Below are positions 1 to 6,001 of a stretch of 13,946 nucleotides of DNA, one piece after another. The notes beneath the pieces were generated by a model that did no database searches, was not told where the DNA came from, and saw only the letters and a program-made list of their open reading frames with translations. Source of the DNA: Deltaproteobacteria bacterium. Lineage in GTDB: Bacteria > Myxococcota_A > UBA9042 > DTJE01. The position numbers and the translations under genes were made by a program. How positions within the stretch are numbered: position 1 is the first letter of the stretch; each line of letters starts with the position of its first letter. The stretch is from the NCBI GenBank assembly GCA_016784945.1, contig JADHTP010000055.1, forward strand, positions 1-13,946. Direction: 5' to 3'.

Positions 1-771
1 CTGACCCATGCGTCCCCGAAGTTCGGCATCCAGTGCCGGTGAAGGGGTTTCTTCGATGATTTTCTGGTGGCGTCGCTGGATGGAACACTCGCGTTCGAAG
101 AGGTGGACCGTGTTCCCCTGGGAATCGGCCAGGACCTGGAATTCCACGTGGCGTGGTCGATCCAGGTACTTTTCCAGGTAGATGCTGCCGTCGCCGAAGG
201 CCGCCTGGGCCTCGCTGGAGGCCACCTGTGCGGCATCCTGGAGGTCTGCGGGGGCTTCAACCACCCGCATGCCCTTCCCGCCGCCGCCGGACGAAGCCTT
301 CAGAAGAACGGGATATCCGATCGTGTCGGCCGCGGCCAACAGTTTCTTCGGATCGGACTCGGGCTCGGACTGACCGGGAATGACCGGCACTCCGCTGTCC
401 ATCATCATCCGGCGCGCCGTGGTCTTGTCGCCCAACCGGGCCATGGACTCGGCAGGTGGTCCAATGAAAACCAGCCCGGCATCGGTGACCGCCCGGGCGA
501 AGGCTGGGTTTTCCGACAGGAACCCGTAACCCGGGTGAACGGCCTCGGCACCGGAATCGAGGGCGGCCTTGACCACCTTGTCGATGTCCAGGTAAGAGGC
601 GGACGGCTCCGGATCGCCCAGGCACACGGCTTCATCGGCCGATGCCACGTGCAGGGCCCCGGCGTCGGCATCGGAATAGACGGCAACGCTGGTGATCCCC
701 ATCTCGCGGAGCGTGCGCATCACGCGGACGGCGATTTCGCCGCGATTCGCAACCAGGATCTTCTTGAACAT
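1..771 (-). CDS. Acyl-CoA carboxylase biotin carboxylase (alpha) subunit, N-terminal part
   Basis: This subunit carries out ATP-dependent carboxylation of biotin, the first half-reaction of acyl-CoA carboxylases, in the cytoplasm. Translating the minus strand from the ATG at 771-769 gives 257 open codons to the window edge, so the C-terminus is missing. The start reads MFKKILVANRGEIAVRV, the standard opening of the biotin carboxylase N-domain. HPGYGFLSEN lies at residues 79-88, the glycine-rich ATP-grasp loop SGGGGKGM near 161-168, the family segment EKYLDRPRHVEFQVLAD at 200-216, and the hallmark ECSIQRRHQK at 228-237. A purine-rich GAGAGGAAGA sits directly upstream of the start. The gene begins 11 bases after the carboxyltransferase stop, so the two form one operon. 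Whether a biotin-carrier domain is fused at the C-terminus, as in MccA/PccA, cannot be seen. Substrate class is inferred from the neighbour. The family call is very secure. Confidence 0.97.
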   Translation of the reverse strand, partial: MFKKILVANRGEIAVRVMRTLREMGITSVAVYSDADAGALHVASADEAVCLGDPEPSASYLDIDKVVKAALDSGAEAVHPGYGFLSENPAFARAVTDAGLVFIGPPAESMARLGDKTTARRMMMDSGVPVIPGQSEPESDPKKLLAAADTIGYPVLLKASSGGGGKGMRVVEAPADLQDAAQVASSEAQAAFGDGSIYLEKYLDRPRHVEFQVLADSQGNTVHLFERECSIQRRHQKIIEETPSPALDAELRGRMGQ

Positions 772-782
772 TCTTCCTCTCT

Positions 783-2399
783 CTACATGCGGAAAGTGCC
801 GTGTCCCTGGTCGCGATCGTCAAGAGGGGCGTTCAGGGTCACCGACAGGGCCAGGCCCAGCACGTCGCGGGTCCTGGCCGGGTCCAGTATGCCGTCGTCC
901 CAGACGTTGGATGTGCTGTAGTAGGCGTCGCCCTCCTTTTCGGCCTCATCGATGATGGGCTGACGGATGGCGTCCTTGAACTCCTGGGGCAGGGGGCCCT
1001 GTCCCTCGCGGATCATCTGGTCGTTCTTGACCGACACCAGCACATTGGCCGCCTGTTCGCCGCCCATGACGCCGATCTTGGCGTTGGGCCACATCCACAG
1101 GAAACGCGGGCCGTAGGCGCGGCCGCACATGCCGTAGTTCCCGGCGCCGAAGGAGGCGCCCAGGATGACCGTCAGTTTGGGGACGGTGGCGGTGGACACG
1201 GCGTGAACCATCTTGTGGCCGTCCTTGGTGATGCCGCCCCTCTCGTATTCCTTGCCGATGATGTAGCCGTTGATGTTCTGCAGGAACACCAGGGGGATGC
1301 CCTGGCGGTCGCACAACTGGATGAACTGGGTGGCCTTCAGCGCGCTGTCTGAAAACAGGATCCCGTTGTTGCCCAGGATGCCCACCTGGTAGCCGTGGAT
1401 GTAGGCCCAGCCACAGACCAGCGTGGGTCCGTAAAGTTCCTTGAATTCCAGGAACTCGGACCCGTCCGCCAGTCGGGCGATGACCTCGCGGCAGTCATAA
1501 GGTGTGGTGATGCTCTTGGGAACGATGCCGTAGATTTCCTTCTGATCGTAGAGGGGGGCCGCTGGTGGCCTGGTGGGGATCCGTGATTTCGGATTATCGG
1601 GGAGAAGCCGGACCACGTCCCGAACGATGTCGATGGCGTGATCGTCGTCTTCGGCGAAATAGTCGGAAACGCCCGACTCACTGCAGTGGACCATGGCCCC
1701 GCCCAGGTCCTCCGCCGTGACGTCCTCGCCGGTGGCGGCCTTCACCAGGGGCGGTCCACCCAGGAAGATGGCGCCGGTGCGGTTCACGTGGATCACGTGG
1801 TCGGACATGGCGGGAATATAGGCGCCACCGGCCGTGCACAGACCCATGACAGCCGTGATCTGGGGGATGTTCATCTTGGACATGATGGCCTGGTTGTAGA
1901 AGATCCTCCCCCCGTCGTCCACGTCGGGAAAGATCTCCGACTGCATGGGCAGAAAAGCACCGCCCGAGTCCACCAGGTTCACGGAGGGCAGGTGGTTCTC
2001 CATTGCGATGGTCTGTATGCGCAGGGCCTTCTTGACTCCCATGGGGTAGATGGTCCCACCCTTGATCATGGGATCGCTGGCATTGACCATGACCTCGCGG
2101 CCGTTGACCACGCCGATGCCGCACCGGCTGCCGGCGCTGTGGACCCGACCGTCGTACATCCCCTTGGCGGCCAGGGGGGCAATCTCGAGCCAGGGAGTGT
2201 CGGGATCGAGCAGGCGGTCCAGCCGTTCCTGCACCGTCAGCTTCCCCAGTTCGGCGTTGCGATTGCGGGCCTTATCGGACCGATCTTCCCGGGCCTTCTT
2301 CAATTCGGCCTTCAGGTCGTCCACGAGGGCATCCATGGCCTCGTAGTTTTCCCTGTAGGCCTTGCTCTTGGGATCCACGGCCGTCTCGATGACGTTCAT
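783..2399 (-). CDS. Acyl-CoA carboxylase carboxyltransferase (beta) subunit, methylcrotonyl/geranyl-CoA type
   Basis: This subunit transfers CO2 from carboxybiotin to an acyl-CoA. The 538-residue product matches the usual length of MccB-type subunits (about 535). The N-terminal crotonase-like half carries LVDSGGAFLP (142-151) and CTAGGAYIPAMSD (188-200). It also has IFLGGPPLVKAATGE (211-225), which is highly typical of methylcrotonyl-CoA carboxylase. The C-terminal half has FLQNINGYIIG (372-382), the second oxyanion segment SFGAGNYGMCGRAY (416-429) and MWPNAKIGVMGGEQAA (436-451). The frame is open upstream to 3080, but that part is Arg/Pro-rich and non-homologous. The start at 2399 is supported by GGAGAG six bases upstream and by an N-terminus that fits the family. 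Its ATG shares one base with the preceding stop (TGATG), implying translational coupling. Methylcrotonyl-CoA (leucine breakdown) is the likeliest substrate; geranyl-CoA or another branched acyl-CoA is possible. Confidence 0.96.
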   Translation of the reverse strand: MNVIETAVDPKSKAYRENYEAMDALVDDLKAELKKAREDRSDKARNRNAELGKLTVQERLDRLLDPDTPWLEIAPLAAKGMYDGRVHSAGSRCGIGVVNGREVMVNASDPMIKGGTIYPMGVKKALRIQTIAMENHLPSVNLVDSGGAFLPMQSEIFPDVDDGGRIFYNQAIMSKMNIPQITAVMGLCTAGGAYIPAMSDHVIHVNRTGAIFLGGPPLVKAATGEDVTAEDLGGAMVHCSESGVSDYFAEDDDHAIDIVRDVVRLLPDNPKSRIPTRPPAAPLYDQKEIYGIVPKSITTPYDCREVIARLADGSEFLEFKELYGPTLVCGWAYIHGYQVGILGNNGILFSDSALKATQFIQLCDRQGIPLVFLQNINGYIIGKEYERGGITKDGHKMVHAVSTATVPKLTVILGASFGAGNYGMCGRAYGPRFLWMWPNAKIGVMGGEQAANVLVSVKNDQMIREGQGPLPQEFKDAIRQPIIDEAEKEGDAYYSTSNVWDDGILDPARTRDVLGLALSVTLNAPLDDRDQGHGTFRM

Positions 2400-2761
2400 C
2401 AGTATCTCTCCAGGAGTTCGTCCGCGATGGCCATTCGGGCCGTCTCCACGGTGGTGCCGGCCATGGCCATCCCCTTGGCGTCGCGATAGGCGCATTCCGC
2501 CACGGTGCCCGATATGTATCCCTGTCCCGCCGTGACCTGGAGGGCCGTCCATTTCAGGACCCGGTGCATGAGGCCGATGCAGGCGTCGGCCAGGGATAGA
2601 TCGTTGTGCAGGGTGTACCAGCGTCGGGCCTGGCCGTACTCTTTGGGGCACAGCAGGTGGGACTCTTCCATCTTCACGTCTCGCAGGGTCAGGTCGCTCA
2701 CCATCAGGCCGTGGAGCCCCATGAGGCGCAAGGGGCGGCCGGCCGTCGATTCTTGTACCAT
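2399..2761 (-). CDS. Short acyl-CoA dehydrogenase-like fragment (probable relic or mini-protein)
   Basis: This is a 120-residue product from the ATG at 2761; a TTG one codon earlier is an alternative start. By eye the first 40 residues (VQESTAGRPLRLMGLHG, then SDLTLRDVKMEESHLL) resemble the end of the acyl-CoA dehydrogenase middle domain, as in 'KLGMRG..ELVFEDVxVPxENLL'. Residues 50-120 can be aligned almost without gaps to the first helices of the C-terminal domain. A full acyl-CoA dehydrogenase has about 380 residues, so the N-domain, half of the middle domain and probably the last 100 residues are absent. An in-frame stop lies 15 bases before the TTG, and I see no Shine-Dalgarno sequence. 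Its stop overlaps the carboxyltransferase start. It may be a decayed dehydrogenase (isovaleryl-CoA dehydrogenase genes often precede mccB) or a leader ORF kept for coupling. The reading frame is intact, so I list it as a CDS. Confidence 0.55.
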   Translation of the reverse strand: MVQESTAGRPLRLMGLHGLMVSDLTLRDVKMEESHLLCPKEYGQARRWYTLHNDLSLADACIGLMHRVLKWTALQVTAGQGYISGTVAECAYRDAKGMAMAGTTVETARMAIADELLERY

Positions 2762-2772
2762 CAAACGGAGGG

Positions 2773-2800
2773 TTTTTCATTAATGGATAGTCCGTATAAT
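2773..2800 (+). promoter_or_regulatory. Candidate sigma70-type promoter for the phosphatase/radical SAM genes
   Basis: A perfect TATAAT lies at 2795-2800 in a short AT-rich patch between divergent genes. It would start transcription near 2807, about 26 bases before the phosphatase ATG. The -35 region is poor: TTTTTC at 2773-2778 with a 16-base spacer is the best I can find. The patch is the only low-GC stretch nearby. No convincing promoter is visible on the opposite strand for the carboxylase operon. Confidence 0.4.
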
Positions 2801-2832
2801 GGGTGTCGGCGCCAAGGGAGTGGAAGCTGAAA

Positions 2833-3450
2833 ATGAAACCGAAGGGACCAACCCGGGTGATGGTGGGTCTGATGGTGGCGTCAATGTCCCTGGGAGTCGC
2901 CTGTCGAGGCGACCTGGCGCCGGGATCGCTGTCACCGGACATGGGGACCAGTCGGCCCCGCAATGACCTGCCGGGCCTGCCGAATTTCGCCAGGCTTGAC
3001 GATGGCCTGTACCGGGGGGCACAGCCCACGGCCGAAGGGTTTGCCCGGCTGAAGAAGATGGGCGTGAAGACCGTGGTCAACCTCCGTAGCCTCCACTCCG
3101 ACCGGGAAGAGATGAAGGGGCTGGGACTGGACTACGCCCACATCTCCTTCAAGCCGTTCATGGCTGAAGACGAGGACGTCACGGCCTTCATGAAGGTGGC
3201 CACGGATCCGGACAGGCGGCCGGTGTTCGTGCACTGTCAACACGGGGCTGATCGCACCGGCACCATGGCCGCCGTGTACCGGGTGTACGTGCAAGGATGG
3301 TCCATGGAGCGGGCCCTGAAGGAACTGCCCGCCTTCGGCTTCCACGAGATTTGGGCGAACCTGCCCCGATACCTCGCGGACATGGACCTCGCGGACATGA
3401 AACGACAGGTGGAACAGGCTTCAATGCCTGCCTTGGAACGCATACCGTGA
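2833..3450 (+). CDS. Exported tyrosine/dual-specificity phosphatase-like lipoprotein
   Basis: This is predicted to dephosphorylate a phosphotyrosine, other phosphoprotein, or perhaps phospholipid/inositol substrate outside the cytoplasm. The 205-residue product has the cysteine phosphatase signature HCQHGADRTG at 134-143, with nucleophile Cys135 and Arg141. It also has the upstream family segment NFARLDDGLYRGAQPTAEGF (51-70) and VVNLRS (81-86). Asp113 or Asp115 could be the general acid. The N-terminus has basic residues, a hydrophobic stretch (VMVGLMVASMSLGVA) and Cys24, so it is probably a lipoprotein, though -3 Gly makes the lipobox imperfect. ATG 2833 was preferred over GTG 2803 because it places the signal peptide at the start. 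A GGGAG lies further upstream at 2816-2820. The radical SAM gene begins 7 bases after its stop, so the two are probably co-transcribed. Confidence 0.88.
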   Translation: MKPKGPTRVMVGLMVASMSLGVACRGDLAPGSLSPDMGTSRPRNDLPGLPNFARLDDGLYRGAQPTAEGFARLKKMGVKTVVNLRSLHSDREEMKGLGLDYAHISFKPFMAEDEDVTAFMKVATDPDRRPVFVHCQHGADRTGTMAAVYRVYVQGWSMERALKELPAFGFHEIWANLPRYLADMDLADMKRQVEQASMPALERIP

Positions 3451-3457
3451 TGGTCTG

Positions 3458-4600
3458 ATGGAACTCTTCCTGACACACGACTGCAACCTGAGATGCCGGT
3501 ACTGCTACAACGGGCGGCATTTCAAACGGGTCATGCCGCGGCGGGTCATGGAGGCCGCCGTGAGCCTGGCCTTCGACAGGGGAGAAGGACCGGTCACCGT
3601 GAGTTTCTTTGGTGGGGAGCCCCTGATGGAATTCCACCGGTTGAAAGACGGGGTGGCACTGAGCCGCGCGGCCTCGAAACGCAGCGGGCGGGAGGTCCGT
3701 TTCCAGGTGACCACCAACGGCACCCTGCTTTCCGGCCGTCGACTGGAATACCTGGTGGCCGGGGGGGTCAGCCTGAACGTGAGCCTGGACGGCAACCGGG
3801 CGGTCCAGGATCGTCGCAGACCCTTCAGGAACGGAAAGGGATCCCACCGTCGGGTGGTGGAGAACCTGCTCCGTGCCAGGGTGGTGGCCGGGAAGGTCAC
3901 GGTCACCATGGTGGCCGGGCCCGGTCATCTGGCGGAGCTTCCCGCCTCCCTGGCCCATATCCTGTCACTCGGCGTCGAAACCGTCCACCTGGCCCTCGAT
4001 TATCACGCGGACTGGAGCGCGGGGGACGTTGAAGCGCTGGGAGTCGCCCTAGAAGTGGTGGGGAATTGCTGGGTGGATGCCTACCGCCGGGGCCGGCCGT
4101 TTTCCCTGCCTGTCTTCGATTCGAAGATCGCGAGGCACGTTCTGCAGCCGCTGGTGAATTTTCCCCGGTGCGCCTGCGGAGACCGGGAATGGACCGTGGC
4201 GCCTTCAGGACGGATCTACCCCTGCGATCGCATGGTAGGGGACGACGACGGGAACGGGCCCGTGATAGGCGATGTCTTCGCCGGGTTCGATGCCGAGGCC
4301 ACTGCGCGGTTCCTGGGTTGCCACCAGGGGACACCCGATCGGTGTCGGGACTGCGACGACTCGCCGCGCTGCCTGTTCTGGGCCTCCTGCGTCAAGTATG
4401 GCCTCACGGGGAACGTGGGAGAACCGCCGGACATCTTGTGCCGATTGGAGCGGACGGTGATCAGGGCGGCTGACAGGGCGGCCGCCATCCTCTTCGAGGA
4501 GGGCAACGCCACCTTCATCCGGCGCTTCTACCAGGGGCACTATGCCCGTCGGGTCCTACATGCCCTGGGTTTGAAGACGGGAGACGTCGATCAACGGTAG
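3458..4600 (+). CDS. Radical SAM protein with SPASM-type C-terminal domain (peptide/protein maturase)
   Basis: Radical SAM enzymes cleave S-adenosylmethionine at a [4Fe-4S] cluster; those with SPASM domains usually modify peptides or proteins. The 380-residue product has CNLRCRYC at 9-16 (Cys9, Cys13, Cys16), the GGEP motif at 52-55, TTNGTLL at 85-91 and SLDG at 109-112. The C-terminal region has the spacing expected for auxiliary clusters: Cys238, 240, 256, 288, 296, 299, 305, 311 and 328, including APSGRIYPCDRMVGD and CRDCDDSPRC. The length fits anaerobic sulfatase-maturase-like and RiPP-maturase relatives. There is no clear Shine-Dalgarno sequence, and the start lies 7 bases after the phosphatase stop, so coupling is likely. 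A 97-residue peptide gene follows 55 bases later and is the obvious candidate substrate. No sulfatase gene is visible in this window. The exact chemistry cannot be read from sequence. Confidence 0.93.
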   Translation: MELFLTHDCNLRCRYCYNGRHFKRVMPRRVMEAAVSLAFDRGEGPVTVSFFGGEPLMEFHRLKDGVALSRAASKRSGREVRFQVTTNGTLLSGRRLEYLVAGGVSLNVSLDGNRAVQDRRRPFRNGKGSHRRVVENLLRARVVAGKVTVTMVAGPGHLAELPASLAHILSLGVETVHLALDYHADWSAGDVEALGVALEVVGNCWVDAYRRGRPFSLPVFDSKIARHVLQPLVNFPRCACGDREWTVAPSGRIYPCDRMVGDDDGNGPVIGDVFAGFDAEATARFLGCHQGTPDRCRDCDDSPRCLFWASCVKYGLTGNVGEPPDILCRLERTVIRAADRAAAILFEEGNATFIRRFYQGHYARRVLHALGLKTGDVDQR

Positions 4601-4604
4601 CCAG

Positions 4605-4634
4605 TAGACGAGTTCCCATGCTTTTGCGTATCAT
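4605..4634 (+). promoter_or_regulatory. Possible promoter for the small peptide gene
   Basis: TAGACG (4605-4610) and TATCAT (4629-4634) are separated by 18 bases and match the sigma70 consensus at four and five of six positions. Transcription would begin near 4641, only a few bases before the ribosome binding site. If real, it would let the peptide be made in excess over the radical SAM enzyme. The match is modest and could be chance. Confidence 0.25.
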
Positions 4635-4644
4635 GTGCACAGGC

Positions 4645-4651
4645 AGGAGGT
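4645..4651 (+). promoter_or_regulatory. Strong ribosome binding site that sets the peptide start
   Basis: AGGAGGT ends five bases (from AGGAGG) before the GTG at 4656. It is the strongest Shine-Dalgarno sequence in the window. It argues for GTG 4656 rather than the in-frame GTG at 4635, which would lie upstream of the site. Confidence 0.75.
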
Positions 4652-4655
4652 GGCC

Positions 4656-4949
4656 GTGAAGGGACGTAAACCCGAATATCCAACGCTGCTCGAACTGATC
4701 CGCGGACGGGCGAAGCGGGCGGCCATCGCGGGCAGCAGCGCCGCCGTCATCGCCACCGTGGGTTGTAGTTCCACGGGCGGTACCGGCGGCGGCATGCCGG
4801 TGCCGGACATGGGCTGGAAGGACGAGGACGCGCTCGTGGAGGACACTACCGACCTTCCCGTGGAAACGGACAACTACATCCCCCTGGCCGGCTACATGGA
4901 GTGGGACGTCCATGAACCCGGGGATCCCGACGCCAAAGATGGCAAGTAG
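4656..4949 (+). CDS. Small acidic lipoprotein-like peptide, candidate substrate of the radical SAM enzyme
   Basis: This is a 97-residue product from GTG 4656, chosen for the AGGAGG site. I do not recognise a named family. Layout: a polar N-terminus with KPEYPTLLELIRGRAKR (5-21), an Ala-rich hydrophobic stretch (22-36) ending at Cys37 (ATVGC), then a Ser/Gly linker (38-46). The C-terminal half is acidic and Pro-rich, with two similar aromatic clusters: MGWKDED (52-58) and MEWDVHE (81-87), plus Tyr74 and Tyr80. The basic-hydrophobic-Cys pattern suggests export as a lipoprotein. The conserved-looking YPTLLELIRG block before it could act as a recognition leader. Its place right after a radical SAM/SPASM gene suggests a RiPP-like modified peptide. 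It could instead be an ordinary small lipoprotein. Coding status is well supported by the ribosome binding site and composition; function is inference. Confidence 0.82.
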   Translation: MKGRKPEYPTLLELIRGRAKRAAIAGSSAAVIATVGCSSTGGTGGGMPVPDMGWKDEDALVEDTTDLPVETDNYIPLAGYMEWDVHEPGDPDAKDGK

Positions 4950-4950
4950 G

Positions 4951-4999
4951 GCCAATCGCCTATCGCCAATCGCCGAATGTTGATCGTCCATCGTTGATC
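4951..4999. repeat. Degenerate tandem heptamer repeat (left arm)
   Basis: Seven consecutive 7-base units start two bases after the peptide stop: GCCAATC, GCCTATC, GCCAATC, GCCGAAT, GTTGATC, GTCCATC, GTTGATC. They drift from a GCCAATC type to a GTTGATC type. The same GTTGATC heptamer occurs inverted at 5045-5065. The array fills most of the spacer between two convergent genes. Confidence 0.75.
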
Positions 5000-5008
5000 G
5001 TGGGGGAA

Positions 5009-5045
5009 CGGCGGGGCCGAAAGCTCTTGTCCGGCCTTTCCGCCG
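5009..5045. terminator. GC-rich hairpin between convergent genes, possible terminator
   Basis: CGGCGG (5009-5014) plus GGCCG (5015-5019) can pair with CGGCC (5032-5036) plus CCGCCG (5040-5045). This leaves a TTT bulge and a 12-base loop. The hairpin lies between the plus-strand peptide stop and the minus-strand peptidase stop, where a bidirectional terminator is expected. There is no T-run on either side, so it would not be a classic intrinsic terminator. The flanking heptamer arms could extend the pairing. Confidence 0.4.
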
Positions 5046-5065
5046 ATCGACGATCAACGATCAAC
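5045..5065. repeat. Inverted heptamer repeat (right arm)
   Basis: Three consecutive 7-base units, GATCGAC, GATCAAC, GATCAAC, are the reverse complement of the GTTGATC units at 4979-4999. A 10-base stretch, GTTGATCGTC at 4979-4988, pairs exactly with GACGATCAAC at 5049-5058. This makes a long imperfect inverted repeat around the hairpin at 5009-5045. It ends 5 bases before the peptidase stop codon. Confidence 0.7.
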
Positions 5066-5070
5066 GTCCC

Positions 5071-5928
5071 CTAGAGGATCTCCAGCATCTCCGCCGCGGC
5101 ACCCACGGTGGCGCTGACGACCTTGGTGGCAAAGACCGGGCCCAGGGTGTCCACGCTGTCCGGGCCGGCGGCGCAGTGGTAGTAGGGGTTCCGGAAATTG
5201 GCCGTGTTGCCCCGATCGGCCAACCATTTCGTCGATTCCGGGAACAGCAGGTCGAAACCCATGGGCACGCCCTGTGAGCCGGGCGCTGTGTCGGAATAGC
5301 CGATCATCTCGTACACGAAGGCCACGGTGATCCTGTCCTCGGACGCCTTGGCCCGCATGGCGTAGGCCATGGCCCCCACCAGTCCGATTTCTTCCTGGTC
5401 CCAGCAGGCCACCACCAGGGTGCGCGCGTATTGGGCCTTGGCCAGAACACGGGCTGACTCCAGGAGACCGGCCACGCCGCTTCCGTTGTCGTCCGCGCCC
5501 TCACAGCCCGCGATGTGGTCATAGTGGGCGGACACGATGACCTTTTCGTCCTTTTTCGTGGATCCTTCCAGGACGCCGATGACGTTGACGCCAACACCGT
5601 TTTCCCCGTACTCCTGGAGTTCCACGGTGTAGCCGAGGTCGGCGAAGCGCTGGGCGCACAGGTCCTGAACGGCCTTCCAGTGGTCGGAGCCGGGAGGTCG
5701 AACGTCGGCCACGAAATCCAGGTCCAGTTCATAGTTGGACTGGCTGACCATGCCCGCCAGTATCTCGGGCGTCAGGGGCGTGGCACCGGGATCGGACGGG
5801 ATGTCGACGACCACCCCGTCGTCGCTGCCCGACTCGCCCCCGTCGCTTCCACAATGGGGGGCCATGAATGCGACCAGTGCGACCAGGGCGATCCAGGACG
5901 TGGACGCCGCGTAGGGACGATGGGACAT
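5071..5928 (-). CDS. M28-family metallopeptidase lipoprotein, apparently shortened
   Basis: M28 enzymes are zinc aminopeptidases or carboxypeptidases. The 285-residue product begins with a signal peptide (ALVALVAFMAPHC, Cys26) followed by a Ser/Asp/Gly linker. Zinc-site candidates are His135 and Asp137 in SAHYDH, Asp147 in GADDNGSG, Glu179-Glu180 in WDQEEIGLVG, Glu207 in YEMIGY, and His251 in NPYYHC. Between FDLLFPE (225-231) and TANFRNPYYH (242-251) only about ten residues occur. Relatives I know of normally have roughly 70-90 there, including a 'SDH..FW..G.PA' block that shapes the active site. The frame is uninterrupted, so this looks like an in-frame deletion or a compact subfamily. GAGG eight bases before the ATG supports the start. 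It is transcribed divergently from the DUF4442 gene. Export to the envelope is likely; retained activity is uncertain. Confidence 0.88.
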   Translation of the reverse strand: MSHRPYAASTSWIALVALVAFMAPHCGSDGGESGSDDGVVVDIPSDPGATPLTPEILAGMVSQSNYELDLDFVADVRPPGSDHWKAVQDLCAQRFADLGYTVELQEYGENGVGVNVIGVLEGSTKKDEKVIVSAHYDHIAGCEGADDNGSGVAGLLESARVLAKAQYARTLVVACWDQEEIGLVGAMAYAMRAKASEDRITVAFVYEMIGYSDTAPGSQGVPMGFDLLFPESTKWLADRGNTANFRNPYYHCAAGPDSVDTLGPVFATKVVSATVGAAAEMLEIL

Positions 5929-5944
5929 GAACTGTACCTCGGCG

Positions 5945-5988
5945 ATTGACAGATCAGGATGTAATCGTTACCAAGGCATGCTGTCAAT
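5945..5988. promoter_or_regulatory. Symmetric divergent promoter/operator between peptidase and DUF4442 genes
   Basis: ATTGACAG (5945-5952) and CTGTCAAT (5981-5988) form a perfect 8-base inverted repeat, so each strand carries a perfect TTGACA box pointing inward. A second dyad, GTAA-TCG-TTAC (5961-5971), has the same centre. Weak -10 matches are TACCAA (5969-5974, plus strand, 17-base spacer) and TTACAT (5964-5959, minus strand, 17-base spacer). Predicted transcript starts would leave leaders of roughly 20-25 bases to both start codons. The two promoters would overlap and exclude one another, or share a regulator. Confidence 0.5.
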
Positions 5989-6001
5989 GAGAGGAACGAA
6001 C

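Noticed and set aside
1638..2489. Plus-strand open frame opposite the carboxyltransferase.
   Set aside because: His/Val/Gly-rich shadow of a strongly conserved gene on the other strand.
2400..3080. The carboxyltransferase frame stays open upstream to 3080, which could suggest a longer protein.
   Set aside because: The extra part is Arg/Pro-rich, lies antisense to the phosphatase and over the dehydrogenase-like fragment, and has no family match. The start at 2399 has a good ribosome binding site.
3458..4600. Anaerobic sulfatase-maturating enzyme as a specific name for the radical SAM protein.
   Set aside because: The layout fits the broader SPASM group, but no sulfatase is nearby and the peptide neighbour points elsewhere, so a specific name is not justified.
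4635..4655. Upstream GTG start for the small peptide (adds seven residues).
   Set aside because: The AGGAGG site lies downstream of this GTG and correctly spaced for GTG 4656, which also yields a cleaner N-terminus.
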